Shown here in pieces: positions 30,601 to 39,364 of a DNA stretch of 64,000 bases. A program made the translations under genes and the position numbers. Source of the stretch: an uncultured Selenomonadales bacterium (GTDB lineage Bacteria > Bacillota > Negativicutes > Acidaminococcales > Acidaminococcaceae); NCBI GenBank assembly GCA_900315925.1, contig ONAV01000009.1, positions 1 to 64,000 on the forward strand, written 5' to 3'. Within the stretch, counting starts at the first letter, position 1; each line of letters begins with the position of its first letter. Below the pieces are notes generated by a model. That model was not told the DNA's origin. It was given only the letters and a program-made list of their open reading frames with translations, and made no database searches.

Positions 30601-32364
30601 ATGGAAAAACAAATTACCGATATCCTGCGAAATCTGATGGCCTGCGCCAGTGTGACCAATACGGAAAAGGAAATTGCCGCGGAAACATGGATGCTGGATT
30701 TTTTTAGAAAACAGTCATACTTTCAAACGTATCCGGAACGGTGTGGGCTGTTCCCCATACCGGGCGACCCGCTGCGCCGGAATACCGTATGGGCGCTGGT
30801 AAAGTGTGATGGAGCGGATAATGAAGAGCATGATGGCAAAGCAGCGGAGAATGATATAACAGCAGCGGAAGATAAAAATGCAGCGCTGACAGCAGTGCCG
30901 GCGCCTACAGTAGTTTTTATGGGACACCATGACGTAGTCCCGGCAGATGTGTATGGTTATGCTGCCCCCTGGGCTTTTGACCTGGATACCATTGCAGCGC
31001 ATTTGAATAGGGAAACCCTTTCTACGGAAGCCTATACGGACCTGCTGTCCGGGGAGTGGCTGTTCGGCAGGGGCTGCTGCGATATGCTGGGTGGCACGGC
31101 TGTCCAGATGGCATTGCTTGCAGAGCAGGCAGAAAAAGTTTTGCAAAAGGATGACAAAAGCAAAAAGACGCAAAACGGAAAAAATGTGCTGGTGGAGAAA
31201 CCGGTGAAAACGTTGCGGCCCGGCCCGGATGAAGCCGTTGTGGACGACGGGGATGAAGAAGAGTTGTTTGGCCCGGGTAAAGCAGACACATCCGGCGCTC
31301 TTCTGTTCCTCTCTGTACCGGATGAAGAATCTTTTTCCGTTGGCATGCGGGGCTCGCTGTCCTTGCTGGAAGGATTGGAAGAACAATTTAATTTGGACTA
31401 TCGTCTGGCCATCTGTGCGGAACCTAATCAGCGGTTGGCCGACGGAAAGACCCAGGTGGTTTATTCCGGCAGTATCGGCAAACTGCTGCCGGTTGTGCTG
31501 GTGCAGGGCAAACTGGTGCAGGTAGGCAGTTACCGGGAAGGGCTCAACCCGCTTGGCATTCTGTCACGAGTTGTGGCAGCCACAGAAGGCGATAAAACGT
31601 TTACGGAAAGGTACGGGGATGAAGTCTCCGTTCCTCCGGTGTGGATGTACGTCCGGGATTTGAAAGAGGGCTATGATTTTTCCCTGCCGAAGCGTGCGGC
31701 AGGCTATTGTAACGTGCTCACGTTTCAGAAGACACCGGCCCAGGTGATGGCCTACTTTTTGGGAAAAATCAAAGGGGTATTGGAAGAGGTAAGCCATCCG
31801 GTTACGGTGATGACATGGGTGACCTTATGGCAACAGGCTAAACAGCACAGCGGGTTTGAAAAATTCTGGCAGGAGACAGAACGGAAGAAAAGGGAACTGC
31901 TGCAGGAGGAACACAAAACGTTTCCGGAAGTTACCCTGTGGCTGATGCAGCGCACGTTGGATTTTTTGAATTTTGACCAACCGGCAGTAGTCTTTGGCTT
32001 TGCACCGCCCTATTATCCGGCAGTGCGCAGCGAAGAAATGAAAGACGCCAGATTTGCAGTATATAAAAAAGCGTTGTCTGCTTTGCAGGAGGTTGAGATA
32101 AAAACGTATTTCCCGGGTGTGTCTGACTGCAGCTACTGCGGAATTCCGGAGGGAACACAGAATCCGATGTATCAGGTCAATACGCCCTTATGGGGAAATG
32201 AGTATCATTTTGCCGTGGATGCGCTGGCACGGTTGCAGATACCGTTCTTTTTGTTCGGCCCCTGGGGCAGGGATCTGCACCAGGCCGGGGAACGTGTCAA
32301 CCGGTACAGCCTGACGGAAGAATATCCTGCGGTTTTGCGGAAACTGCTCCATTGTGTATGGTAG
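30601..32364 (+). CDS. M20-family metallopeptidase, RocB-like
   Basis: A 587-aa enzyme of the M20 fold resembling RocB, a protein linked to arginine utilisation in Bacillus. Metal-site elements: MGHHDVVP (His and the catalytic Asp), GRGCCDMLGGTA (bridging Asp), then SVPDEESFSVGMRG. Two charged, low-complexity insertions (about residues 73-108 and 180-225, Asp/Glu/Lys-rich) are unlike typical RocB and probably form loops. The start is uncertain: ATG 30601 has only a weak ribosome site, and longer in-frame starts exist upstream to 30538. Substrate unknown; I expect a cytoplasmic peptidase or deacylase. Confidence 0.72.
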   Translation: MEKQITDILRNLMACASVTNTEKEIAAETWMLDFFRKQSYFQTYPERCGLFPIPGDPLRRNTVWALVKCDGADNEEHDGKAAENDITAAEDKNAALTAVPAPTVVFMGHHDVVPADVYGYAAPWAFDLDTIAAHLNRETLSTEAYTDLLSGEWLFGRGCCDMLGGTAVQMALLAEQAEKVLQKDDKSKKTQNGKNVLVEKPVKTLRPGPDEAVVDDGDEEELFGPGKADTSGALLFLSVPDEESFSVGMRGSLSLLEGLEEQFNLDYRLAICAEPNQRLADGKTQVVYSGSIGKLLPVVLVQGKLVQVGSYREGLNPLGILSRVVAATEGDKTFTERYGDEVSVPPVWMYVRDLKEGYDFSLPKRAAGYCNVLTFQKTPAQVMAYFLGKIKGVLEEVSHPVTVMTWVTLWQQAKQHSGFEKFWQETERKKRELLQEEHKTFPEVTLWLMQRTLDFLNFDQPAVVFGFAPPYYPAVRSEEMKDARFAVYKKALSALQEVEIKTYFPGVSDCSYCGIPEGTQNPMYQVNTPLWGNEYHFAVDALARLQIPFFLFGPWGRDLHQAGERVNRYSLTEEYPAVLRKLLHCVW

Positions 32365-32504
32365 TCGCTGCACAAAAATAAATTGGACATCTTGCTGGTC
32401 TGAATTTTCCTGTGCCATATTACGCAAATTAGTTCTTCGCAGTTCCTAACAAAATAAAAAAGTGTTATAATTTATAATATAGAAAAATTTTGAGGGGGAA
32501 ACTG

Positions 32505-33896
32505 ATGTATAACAAAGTTGATGAAAAATTTCTTGCAGGCCTGCAGGCTATTGTGGGAAAAGAACACGTGTATGCGGATCCGGACACGCTGGATCAGTAC
32601 AAAACAGATGAAGAGACAGATCCGTCCAAGTTCCATACGCCGGAAGCGGTAGTGGCTCCCGGTTCTACAGAGGAAGTAGCGGCCATTGTAAAGCTGGCCA
32701 ACGAAGCCAATATCCCGATTACCGTGCGCAGTGCCGGCACCAGCCTGTCAGACGGGGCGATTGCAGTCTGTGGCGGCATTGTTTTGCTGATGGGACGGAT
32801 GAACCGGATTTTGGAAGTGAATACGGAAGGGTTGTATATGGTTGCGGAAGCCGGCGCCCTGGTGAAGGATTGCCAGACTGCCGCAAAAAAACATGACCTT
32901 GTGTATGCCGGTGATCCCAGCAGTGCGGAGACCTGCCAGATTGGCGGGAACCTGGCCACCAATGCCGGCGGCATCAAGGCGATCCGTTACGGTGTGACCC
33001 GGGATCAGGTGTACGGTATGACCGTTGTATCTCCTATGGGTGAAATTCTGCATGTGGGCGCCTGCCTGAAAAAGAAAACTACGGGCTATGCGCTGGAACA
33101 GCTGATCATGGGTTCGGAAGGCACGCTGGGCATCATTACGGAGGTTACCCTGAAGCTGCAGCCCCTGCCGCCGTACCGGTTTGATGTGCTGGCCATGTTT
33201 GACACGGTGGAAAAGGCTGCCCGTCTGGTTCCCACTGTAATTAAAGCGGGATTGAATCCTACCAGCATTGAGTTTATGGACAACAGCTTTGTGCGCAGTA
33301 CTACGACTTTCTGCGAAACGGATGTTCCGCACCGGGACATTGCAAACTTTGTCTATGTAACGGTGGAAACCTTTGATGAAAACCAGCTTGACACCGGACT
33401 GGAAAAATTAACCGAGCTGTGCGAAGAGGCCGGAGCACTGGAAGTGCTGGAAGCGGACGACCGTCTGTGGGCCCTGCGCCGCAGCTGCCAGGAATCCCTG
33501 CGGATCCTGTCTGACGTGACCATTACAGACGATTTTGTGGTTCCGGTCCATAAAGTGGCGGAGACGATTGAACATGTGAAAGCGATGGGGGATCATTATC
33601 CCTTTGAAGTCATGGTGCTGGGCCACGCCGGGGACGGCAATCTGCACGTCTGCATGTGCCGTAAGGATCTGACAGAAGAAGAGTGGAATGAGAATGTGGA
33701 AAAATTCCATAAAGAAGCGTATCCATACGTTTACAGTCTGGGCGGCCGCTTATCCGGCGAACACGGCATCGGCGCCAAGAAACTTCATTACATGGAAGAG
33801 TACACGGAACCGTCCGAACTGGAATATATGCGTATGATTAAGCGGGCGGTGGATCCGAATAATATCCTGAATCCCGGGAAAATTTTTAACGTATAA
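32505..33896 (+). CDS. FAD-linked 2-hydroxyacid dehydrogenase (GlcD / D-lactate dehydrogenase type), copy 1
   Basis: This 463-aa flavoprotein oxidises a D-2-hydroxyacid such as D-lactate, glycolate or D-2-hydroxyglutarate. The FAD_binding_4 domain shows TVRSAGTSLSDGAI and the pyrophosphate loop GDPSSAETCQIGGNLATNAGG. The C-terminal FAD-oxidase domain has VMVLGHAGDGNLHVCMC and GRLSGEHGIGAKK (putative metal/substrate His residues). GAGGGGG precedes the ATG. A close paralogue lies 87 bases downstream. No EtfAB or lactate permease gene is adjacent, so the electron acceptor cannot be read from context. Confidence 0.88.
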   Translation: MYNKVDEKFLAGLQAIVGKEHVYADPDTLDQYKTDEETDPSKFHTPEAVVAPGSTEEVAAIVKLANEANIPITVRSAGTSLSDGAIAVCGGIVLLMGRMNRILEVNTEGLYMVAEAGALVKDCQTAAKKHDLVYAGDPSSAETCQIGGNLATNAGGIKAIRYGVTRDQVYGMTVVSPMGEILHVGACLKKKTTGYALEQLIMGSEGTLGIITEVTLKLQPLPPYRFDVLAMFDTVEKAARLVPTVIKAGLNPTSIEFMDNSFVRSTTTFCETDVPHRDIANFVYVTVETFDENQLDTGLEKLTELCEEAGALEVLEADDRLWALRRSCQESLRILSDVTITDDFVVPVHKVAETIEHVKAMGDHYPFEVMVLGHAGDGNLHVCMCRKDLTEEEWNENVEKFHKEAYPYVYSLGGRLSGEHGIGAKKLHYMEEYTEPSELEYMRMIKRAVDPNNILNPGKIFNV

Positions 33897-33983
33897 ATTT
33901 AGCTATATAAAAATATTTTAAGATATTGGCGTCCTGCTTGTGATACAAGGAGAAAAACAGAACGCCGGCAAAGGAGAATTTGT

Positions 33984-35387
33984 ATGGCAAAGTATAATCC
34001 TGTTACCCCGGAATTGCTGGAAGAACTGAAAAAGGTTGTAGGCGGGGCAAATGTAAAAACGGATGCAGAAACCCTGGACCGTTTTAAAACGGACGAAGAA
34101 ACGGATTCCCGCCTGATGCACCTGCCTGAAGTTGTGGTCTGGGTCAACAGCACGGAAGAAGTTGCAGCAGTCATGAAACTGGCCAACCAATTTGTGGTTC
34201 CGGTAACGCCCCGCAGCGCAGGCACCAGCGTTTCCGACGGCGCGATTCCCGTATTGGGCGGTATCGTGCTGAACATGGAAAAAATGAATAAGATTATTGA
34301 AATCAACGAAGACGCCATGTATGCTGTAGCCGAAGCCGGTGCGCGTACCATCGATATCCAGATGGCCGCCAAAGCAAAAGGTCTGCTGTACGCAGGCGAC
34401 CCCTGCAGTGCGGAAAGCTGCCTCATCGGCGGCAACATTGCAACCAATGCCGGCGGCAACAAGGCGGTACGCTACGGCACCACCCGGCATCAGGTGTATT
34501 CCGTAGAAGTGGTAACGCCTACCGGAGAGATTACGACCCTGGGTTCCCGTCTGAAAAAGTGCAGCACCGGGTACTGCCTGGAACAGCTGATCATGGGTTC
34601 GGAAGGAACATTGGGCATCATATGTAAAGCAACCCTGAAGCTGTTGCCGCTGCCTCCGTACAAAGTGGACGTAGCCGCGGTATATGACGATCTGGATAAG
34701 GCCGTAACCCTGGTACCGAATCTGGTAAAGGCCGGACTGGAGCCTACCAGTGTGGAATTCATGGACAGCAACTTCCTGAAGAGCTCCTGTGAATACAGTG
34801 AGATCAAGCTGCCTCATTGTGATGAGGGCGTGTGCTACCTTATCGTCAGCATGGAAACATTCAATGAAGACGAGGTAGATGCCAAAATGGAAAAACTGGC
34901 GGAAATCTGTGAAGAATCCGGCGCCATTGATGTGCTGGAAGCAGATGAGCGTGTCTGGACCGTTCGCCGCAACTGCCTGGAATCTACCCGTTCCTTAAGC
35001 AAGATTGCCCAGTCCGATGATTTGGTAGTGCCTGTTGACCAGATTGCCAATTGCATCAAACGCCTGACGGAAGAAGCAAAGAAATACGATTTCACCATGT
35101 TCTGTCTGGCTCACGCCGGCGACGGAAACCTGCACTTTCAGCATATGAAAGGTGATATGAGCGATGAGGCCTGGGAACAACAGCAACACGCCTTCCATGA
35201 AACCGCTTATTCCTACGTGTACAGCCTGGGCGGCCGTATTTCCGGCGAGCACGGCATCGGCGCGAAGAAAGTTTATGCAATGGAAAAATACACCGACCCC
35301 GTGGAGCTGGCGATGATGAAAGCCATAAAAAAAGCCCTGGATCCGCTGGATATACTGAATCCGGGCAAAGTGATGAATGTATATTGA
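33984..35387 (+). CDS. FAD-linked 2-hydroxyacid dehydrogenase (GlcD / D-lactate dehydrogenase type), copy 2
   Basis: The 467-aa paralogue of the preceding protein, colinear throughout: TPRSAGTSVSDGAIPV, GDPCSAESCLIGGNIATNAGGNKA, FCLAHAGDGNLHFQHM and GRISGEHGIGAKKVYAME. Both proteins also share the N-terminal RFKTDEETDS / QYKTDEETDP block and the NPGK ending. The pair arose by tandem duplication. Side-chain differences around the C-terminal site (FCLAH versus MVLGH) leave room for different substrates. AAAGGAG lies 8 bases before the ATG. Confidence 0.88.
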   Translation: MAKYNPVTPELLEELKKVVGGANVKTDAETLDRFKTDEETDSRLMHLPEVVVWVNSTEEVAAVMKLANQFVVPVTPRSAGTSVSDGAIPVLGGIVLNMEKMNKIIEINEDAMYAVAEAGARTIDIQMAAKAKGLLYAGDPCSAESCLIGGNIATNAGGNKAVRYGTTRHQVYSVEVVTPTGEITTLGSRLKKCSTGYCLEQLIMGSEGTLGIICKATLKLLPLPPYKVDVAAVYDDLDKAVTLVPNLVKAGLEPTSVEFMDSNFLKSSCEYSEIKLPHCDEGVCYLIVSMETFNEDEVDAKMEKLAEICEESGAIDVLEADERVWTVRRNCLESTRSLSKIAQSDDLVVPVDQIANCIKRLTEEAKKYDFTMFCLAHAGDGNLHFQHMKGDMSDEAWEQQQHAFHETAYSYVYSLGGRISGEHGIGAKKVYAMEKYTDPVELAMMKAIKKALDPLDILNPGKVMNVY

Positions 35388-35491
35388 TATAGTGTTGCAA
35401 TCGTCATAATTGCAGGGACAGGTAACTGCAAGACGGTGCTGCCCCTGCTTAAACAGAGAAGCAGTGAGTGATTTTAAAGGAGAATCTGCAA

Positions 35492-36331
35492 ATGTTTTCC
35501 AGAGTAATGCTGGCCTTAGACCTTTCGGAACTTACCTCCCGTATGCTGGATGTGTTTTACAGCATCTGTCTCAGTCCGGAAACGGAAGTGCATCTGCTTC
35601 ACGTTGTCAAAAAACCTGAGGATTATGCCAAAACCTCTCCCTATTATAAAAAGACATACAGTCGTTTAAACGGCCTGGCGCAAGATATAAAGAACGCCGG
35701 GTATGATAAAGTAGAAATTTTGTGGGAGAGCAATCCGGATGTGCTGAACGGCATTCAGAAAGCAGTTGACCAGTACGATATCAACCTGCTGATCATGGCG
35801 TCCCATGGCAAGGGCCTTTGGGCCAGTACGTTCCGGGGCAGCAGCACCTTCAACGCAGTGCGTGCCATTGATATCCCCACTCTTGTAGTAAAAGGGGATT
35901 ACAAGTGCAGCGATTATCTGCAACGTATCCTGTTACCAACGGATTTCTCCCGGAAGTCCCTGATTGCCCTGAATTTTATCCGCAACCTGCGGGAAAATGT
36001 GGGGGAAGTTATCTTCGTGCATGTGATTGAAGGAGTCCGGGGCGACGACGAGCTGCTGGAAAACAAAGAAATGGCCGAGGATATGCTGGTGGAGCTTTGC
36101 AATGAAATGCAGAACTTCGGTATAAAATCCCGCTATGTCATTGCCGACGGCGGCGCCGCTTCCAAGGAAATCTGCAAACTGGCCGAAGAGGAGAACTGCA
36201 GTCTTGTCATCACCGGAAAAACCGGGGCAGGTCCCATCAAGGGACTGCTGATGGGAAGCACAGCCCAGAATATTTTGCTGAATTCCGGACGTACTCTCTG
36301 GGTAATGCCGGACGAAGAGAGTGACGAGTAA
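35492..36331 (+). CDS. Tandem universal stress protein (two Usp domains)
   Basis: A 279-aa cytoplasmic protein with two Usp folds. Domain 1 (about residues 1-140) starts MFSRVMLALDLSELTSRM and has INLLIMASHGKG. Domain 2 (about 148-275) starts LQRILLPTDFSRKSLIALNF and carries the ATP-binding signature ITGKTGAGPIKGLLMGSTAQNIL, the G-2x-G-9x-G(S/T) pattern. Domain 1 lacks a clean version of the signature. AAAGGAG selects the ATG at 35492. Such tandem Usp proteins respond to stress or energy state; partners are unknown. Confidence 0.88.
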   Translation: MFSRVMLALDLSELTSRMLDVFYSICLSPETEVHLLHVVKKPEDYAKTSPYYKKTYSRLNGLAQDIKNAGYDKVEILWESNPDVLNGIQKAVDQYDINLLIMASHGKGLWASTFRGSSTFNAVRAIDIPTLVVKGDYKCSDYLQRILLPTDFSRKSLIALNFIRNLRENVGEVIFVHVIEGVRGDDELLENKEMAEDMLVELCNEMQNFGIKSRYVIADGGAASKEICKLAEEENCSLVITGKTGAGPIKGLLMGSTAQNILLNSGRTLWVMPDEESDE

Positions 36332-36414
36332 GCAGTGTGGCTGCGCACACAGGAAAACAACCGATTATCTTTTCCTTTGGAACCGGCTTCTTGGACGGTT
36401 ATTGTAAAAAACGC

Positions 36415-36443
36415 TTGACAGAACAGGGAAATATCCGTATAAT
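36415..36443 (+). promoter_or_regulatory. Perfect consensus sigma-A promoter for the tRNA-Ser locus
   Basis: TTGACA (36415-36420), a 17-base spacer and TATAAT (36438-36443) match the housekeeping consensus at every position. This is the strongest promoter in the window, and it faces the defective tRNA-Ser gene. Confidence 0.9.
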
Positions 36444-36448
36444 GTTTT

Positions 36449-36471
36449 ACGTGGCTGACATTCAGCCACGT
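36449..36471 (+). repeat. Perfect 10-bp inverted repeat at the transcription start
   Basis: ACGTGGCTGA (36449-36458), loop CAT, TCAGCCACGT (36462-36471). It begins 6 bases after the -10 element, so the transcript would start with this hairpin, or a protein dimer could bind the DNA here. It lacks a T-run, so it is not a standard terminator. Confidence 0.7.
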
Positions 36472-36504
36472 ATTTATAATTTAAAAGCTTTATTTCCTAC
36501 AACC

Positions 36505-36583
36505 GGAGAGATGACCGAGCGGTTGAAGGTGCACGCCTGGAAAGCGTGTGTACGGGAAACCGTACCGAGGGTTCGAATCCCTT
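36505..36583 (+). pseudogene. tRNA-Ser(GGA) gene missing its 3' acceptor strand
   Basis: The 5' acceptor strand GGAGAGA, D arm, anticodon arm CACGC-CTGGAAA-GCGTG (anticodon GGA), the long class II variable arm and the T arm GAGGG-TTCGAAT-CCCTT are all present. The sequence then reads AGAAAACAAG instead of TCTCTCC plus discriminator and CCA, so no acceptor stem can form. The last T-stem pair is also a G-T. A functional serine tRNA cannot be made from this copy as read. Its position before the SRP RNA and dnaX is the normal Firmicute site for tRNA-Ser. Confidence 0.8.
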
Positions 36584-36594
36584 AGAAAACAAGT

Positions 36595-36613
36595 GCCGCA
36601 CAGCGGCTTTTTT
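36595..36613 (+). terminator. Rho-independent terminator after the tRNA-Ser remnant
   Basis: GCCGC (36595-36599), loop ACA, GCGGC (36603-36607), then six T. It should stop transcription before the SRP RNA gene. Confidence 0.85.
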
Positions 36614-36660
36614 CTTCTAATATAGATATCGGGAAAAAGGTTTTTCTGTACGACTGTAGT

Positions 36661-36755
36661 GGCAGGTCCTGCGCGATGGAGGCCTGTGAACCGTGTCAGG
36701 TCCGGAAGGAAGCAGCACTAAGCGGATCCCTTCATGCGCCGCGGGGGTGCCTGCC
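36661..36755 (+). ncRNA. ffs: Signal recognition particle RNA (4.5S-type)
   Basis: The small bacterial SRP RNA binds Ffh and targets membrane proteins. The universally conserved domain IV core GTCAGGTCCGGAAGGAAGCA followed by GCACTAAG is present, with the GGAA tetraloop. The ends pair (GGCAGG with CCTGCC), giving about 95 nt, the short 4.5S-type without an Alu domain. It lies in the typical position between tRNA-Ser and dnaX. Exact ends are estimated from the closing stem. Confidence 0.93.
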
Positions 36756-36783
36756 CTGCGGTCTTACAGGAAAACCGGCAGGA

Positions 36784-36808
36784 AGCAGTCCGTGAAGGAC
36801 TGCTTTTT
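36784..36808 (+). terminator. Rho-independent terminator of the SRP RNA gene
   Basis: AGCAGTCC (36784-36791) / GGACTGCT (36797-36804) is followed by TTTTG. The perfect 8-bp stem separates ffs from dnaX. Confidence 0.85.
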
Positions 36809-36905
36809 GTATTTCACGATAAATTCATTGTTATTTGCGCAGTTTTTTACTATAATGTTAGAATAGAATAGGAAACGGATTCCGTAAGAAGAAAGGATGT
36901 GCGAC

Positions 36906-38912
36906 ATGGCTTACCAAACCCTATATCTCCGCTGGCGTCCGTCCAGCTTTGATACGCTGGTGGGACAGGCGCCTGTCAAACAGGCGTTGATGAATGCATT
37001 GTCCAGCGGCCGTATTGCACATGCTTATCTGTTTACCGGACCCCGCGGTACGGGCAAGACTACTACGGCGCGTATTTTTGCGAAAGCACTGAACTGTCAG
37101 AACGGGCCTACCAATCATCCCTGCGGCGAATGTTTAAATTGCAGGCAGATTACCGATGGCAGCGCACTGGACGTACAGGAACTGGACGCCGCTTCCAACC
37201 GTGGCGTGGACGATATTAAAAACCTGAACAAGAACGCAGACTTTGCACCGGTCAATTGCCGGTATAAAGTGTATATCATCGACGAAGCCCATATGCTGAC
37301 CACGGAGGCCTGCAACGCGCTGCTGAAAACCCTGGAAGAACCTCCCGAACATGTGGTGTTTATTCTGGCGACGACGGAGCCCCAGAAGATTTTACCGACC
37401 ATTCATTCCCGCTGCCAGCGATTTGATTTCCATCCGATCACCCAGGAAGAAATCGTAGCGCATCTGCAAAAAGTAGCGGAAGGCAGCGACATTAAAGCGG
37501 AAAAGGAAGCACTGGAGCTGATCGCGGCGGCTTCTGAAGGCGGCATGCGCGACGCGTTGAGCCTGCTGGAGCAGTGCGGCGTCATGGCGGAAACGGTTAC
37601 GGCGGAAACGGTTCGTTCCGTCCGCGGTATCATTGGCCGGGAAATTTTGCGGGAGCTGGTTGGTGCGGTGGGGCAGCGTGAGGTTGCTTCTGCCCTGACG
37701 ATTTTTGACCGGCTGCTGATGCAGGGCAAGGACATCAGCCAGATTTTGATCGAGCTGTCCGGTTATATGCGGGCGTTGCTGTTGTACAGGGCAACACCGG
37801 AATATCAGCCCATTTACGTGACCGATACGGCGGAAGAACTGGCGAAGCTGGCAAAGCTGTATACCGGGGAACGGATCCTGGCAGCCCAGGAGATTATTCA
37901 TCAGGCTATGAATGAGCTGCGTTTTACAGCCCGTGGCAGGGTTACTGCCGAGATGTGCCTGTATGATTTATGCCGTGAGGATAACCGGACGCTGAAAACA
38001 CTGGCGGCCCGGGTCAATCAGCTGGAACGGGAGCTAGCTGCCCTGAAAGCCGGCGGACTTACGGCGGCGGTTCCGCAGGAACCGGCCGGCATTACTGCGC
38101 CGGCAGAAACAAGGATGGAAAAACCAGCAGATGCTACAAAAGCAAAACCGGCAGAAGTTATAAATATAAAACCGGCGGAAGCTACAAAGGTAAAACCTAC
38201 AGATATTACAAGTACAAAATCAGCTGAGGCTTCGAAGGTAAAAGCGGTGGAGCCGGTTGAGAAACCGGTTCAGCAAAAACCGAAAGAAGAGGCGCCGGTT
38301 GTTCCGGTGAAAACACCGCAACCGCAGCCTGTTACAACTGCAGCTAAAAAAGAAAAGGCCAAAACGACGGTTCCCGAAGAAACGAAAGTCACGGCATCTC
38401 CTGCCGGCAATAATCCATCGGCAATACCTCCGCTTGTTCCGGGGAATAGAGATGTGCCGGGCGCCGGTAACGGCTCTTCTGACCAAGGTTATACTCCTTA
38501 CGCTGGCGATTGGGCAACGGGAGATGAATATTGGACCCGGACCATGGAAATATTGAAAGCGGAACGAAAGCAATCCATTGCAGCCTGTGCTTCCCATGGG
38601 TATGTGATGGCCTATGAGAATCAAACGCTTATCGTTGGCTTTAAGATGAAATATTTATGCGAACGTCTGCAGAAACCCGATTACCGGGAAGTAGTCGAAG
38701 ATGTTTTGCTGCGGGTGGCGCGGGTGCCTGTCCGGCTGCAGTGTGTGGAGGATACAGGCGGGAAGCCTGCTGGAAAGAGTTCTGTAAAAAACACAACGGG
38801 TGCACCTGCCGGAAAAAGCAACACCCCGGCAAAAGGAGAAGCGCAGCCGAACGTATCCGAAAGTACAAAAAAGGCTATGGAAATGTTCAATGCAACGCTG
38901 CATAAAGTATAG
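36906..38912 (+). CDS. dnaX: DNA polymerase III subunit gamma/tau
   Basis: The 668-aa clamp-loader ATPase. YQTLYLRWRPSSFDTLVGQ opens the AAA+ module; Walker A is GPRGTGKTT, four Cys zinc ligands lie in CQNGPTNHPCGECLNC, Walker B is VYIIDEAHML, and the sensor region has ATTEPQKI. After about residue 395 comes a Lys/Pro/Ala/Glu-rich linker with imperfect repeats of the type KPAEATKVKP, then a C-terminal domain V-like block (about 535-615) that should bind the polymerase alpha subunit. AGAAAGGATG selects ATG 36906. ybaB and recR follow, the usual operon. Confidence 0.95.
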   Translation: MAYQTLYLRWRPSSFDTLVGQAPVKQALMNALSSGRIAHAYLFTGPRGTGKTTTARIFAKALNCQNGPTNHPCGECLNCRQITDGSALDVQELDAASNRGVDDIKNLNKNADFAPVNCRYKVYIIDEAHMLTTEACNALLKTLEEPPEHVVFILATTEPQKILPTIHSRCQRFDFHPITQEEIVAHLQKVAEGSDIKAEKEALELIAAASEGGMRDALSLLEQCGVMAETVTAETVRSVRGIIGREILRELVGAVGQREVASALTIFDRLLMQGKDISQILIELSGYMRALLLYRATPEYQPIYVTDTAEELAKLAKLYTGERILAAQEIIHQAMNELRFTARGRVTAEMCLYDLCREDNRTLKTLAARVNQLERELAALKAGGLTAAVPQEPAGITAPAETRMEKPADATKAKPAEVINIKPAEATKVKPTDITSTKSAEASKVKAVEPVEKPVQQKPKEEAPVVPVKTPQPQPVTTAAKKEKAKTTVPEETKVTASPAGNNPSAIPPLVPGNRDVPGAGNGSSDQGYTPYAGDWATGDEYWTRTMEILKAERKQSIAACASHGYVMAYENQTLIVGFKMKYLCERLQKPDYREVVEDVLLRVARVPVRLQCVEDTGGKPAGKSSVKNTTGAPAGKSNTPAKGEAQPNVSESTKKAMEMFNATLHKV

Positions 38913-39021
38913 TTACAGATTTTAGAGAAGCGCGAATAAATGAAAAAATTTGATGGCGCTTCGCAGTATCATAGAAAAAACATAAATACGATTTATAGTA
39001 AATTGACAGGAGGACGACAAG

Positions 39022-39363
39022 ATGAAAGGTATGAAATTCCCCGGTATGGGCGGTATGGGTAATATGCAGGGCATGTTGCAGAGAGTACAGAAGATGCAGG
39101 CTGATATGCAGAAGGTGCAGGCAGATCTGCAGGCCCGTACCTTTGAAAGTACGGCAGGCGGCGGTGCGGTAAAAGTTACCGTAACGGGCAAAAAAGAACT
39201 GACAAGCGTTGTATTGGATCCCCAGGTGGTAGATCCGGAAGATGTGGAGATGTTACAGGATTTAATTCTGGCTGCGGTAAATGAAGCCATGCATCAGGTA
39301 GATACTGTTTCGGAAGAAGAAATGAACAAGGTGACCGGCGGCCTCAAGATTCCGGGAATGTAA
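39022..39363 (+). CDS. ybaB: YbaB/EbfC-family nucleoid-associated protein
   Basis: The 113-aa DNA-binding dimer has tweezer-like form. The N terminus is Met/Gly-rich (MKGMKFPGMGGMGNMQGML), followed by the long helix (QRVQKMQADMQKVQADLQ) and the core strands (GGGAVKVTVTGKKELTSVVLDPQVV). AGGAGG precedes the ATG. It lies between dnaX and recR, as in most bacteria, and ends 1 base before recR begins, so the two are translationally coupled. Confidence 0.93.
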   Translation: MKGMKFPGMGGMGNMQGMLQRVQKMQADMQKVQADLQARTFESTAGGGAVKVTVTGKKELTSVVLDPQVVDPEDVEMLQDLILAAVNEAMHQVDTVSEEEMNKVTGGLKIPGM

Positions 39364-39364
39364 A

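Noticed and set aside
38340-38360. A-run in dnaX (AAAAAAG) as a programmed -1 frameshift site for the gamma subunit
   Set aside because: The phase is GCT AAA AAA GAA, not the slippery xxA AAA AAG phase used in E. coli, and I see no clear downstream stem-loop next to it.
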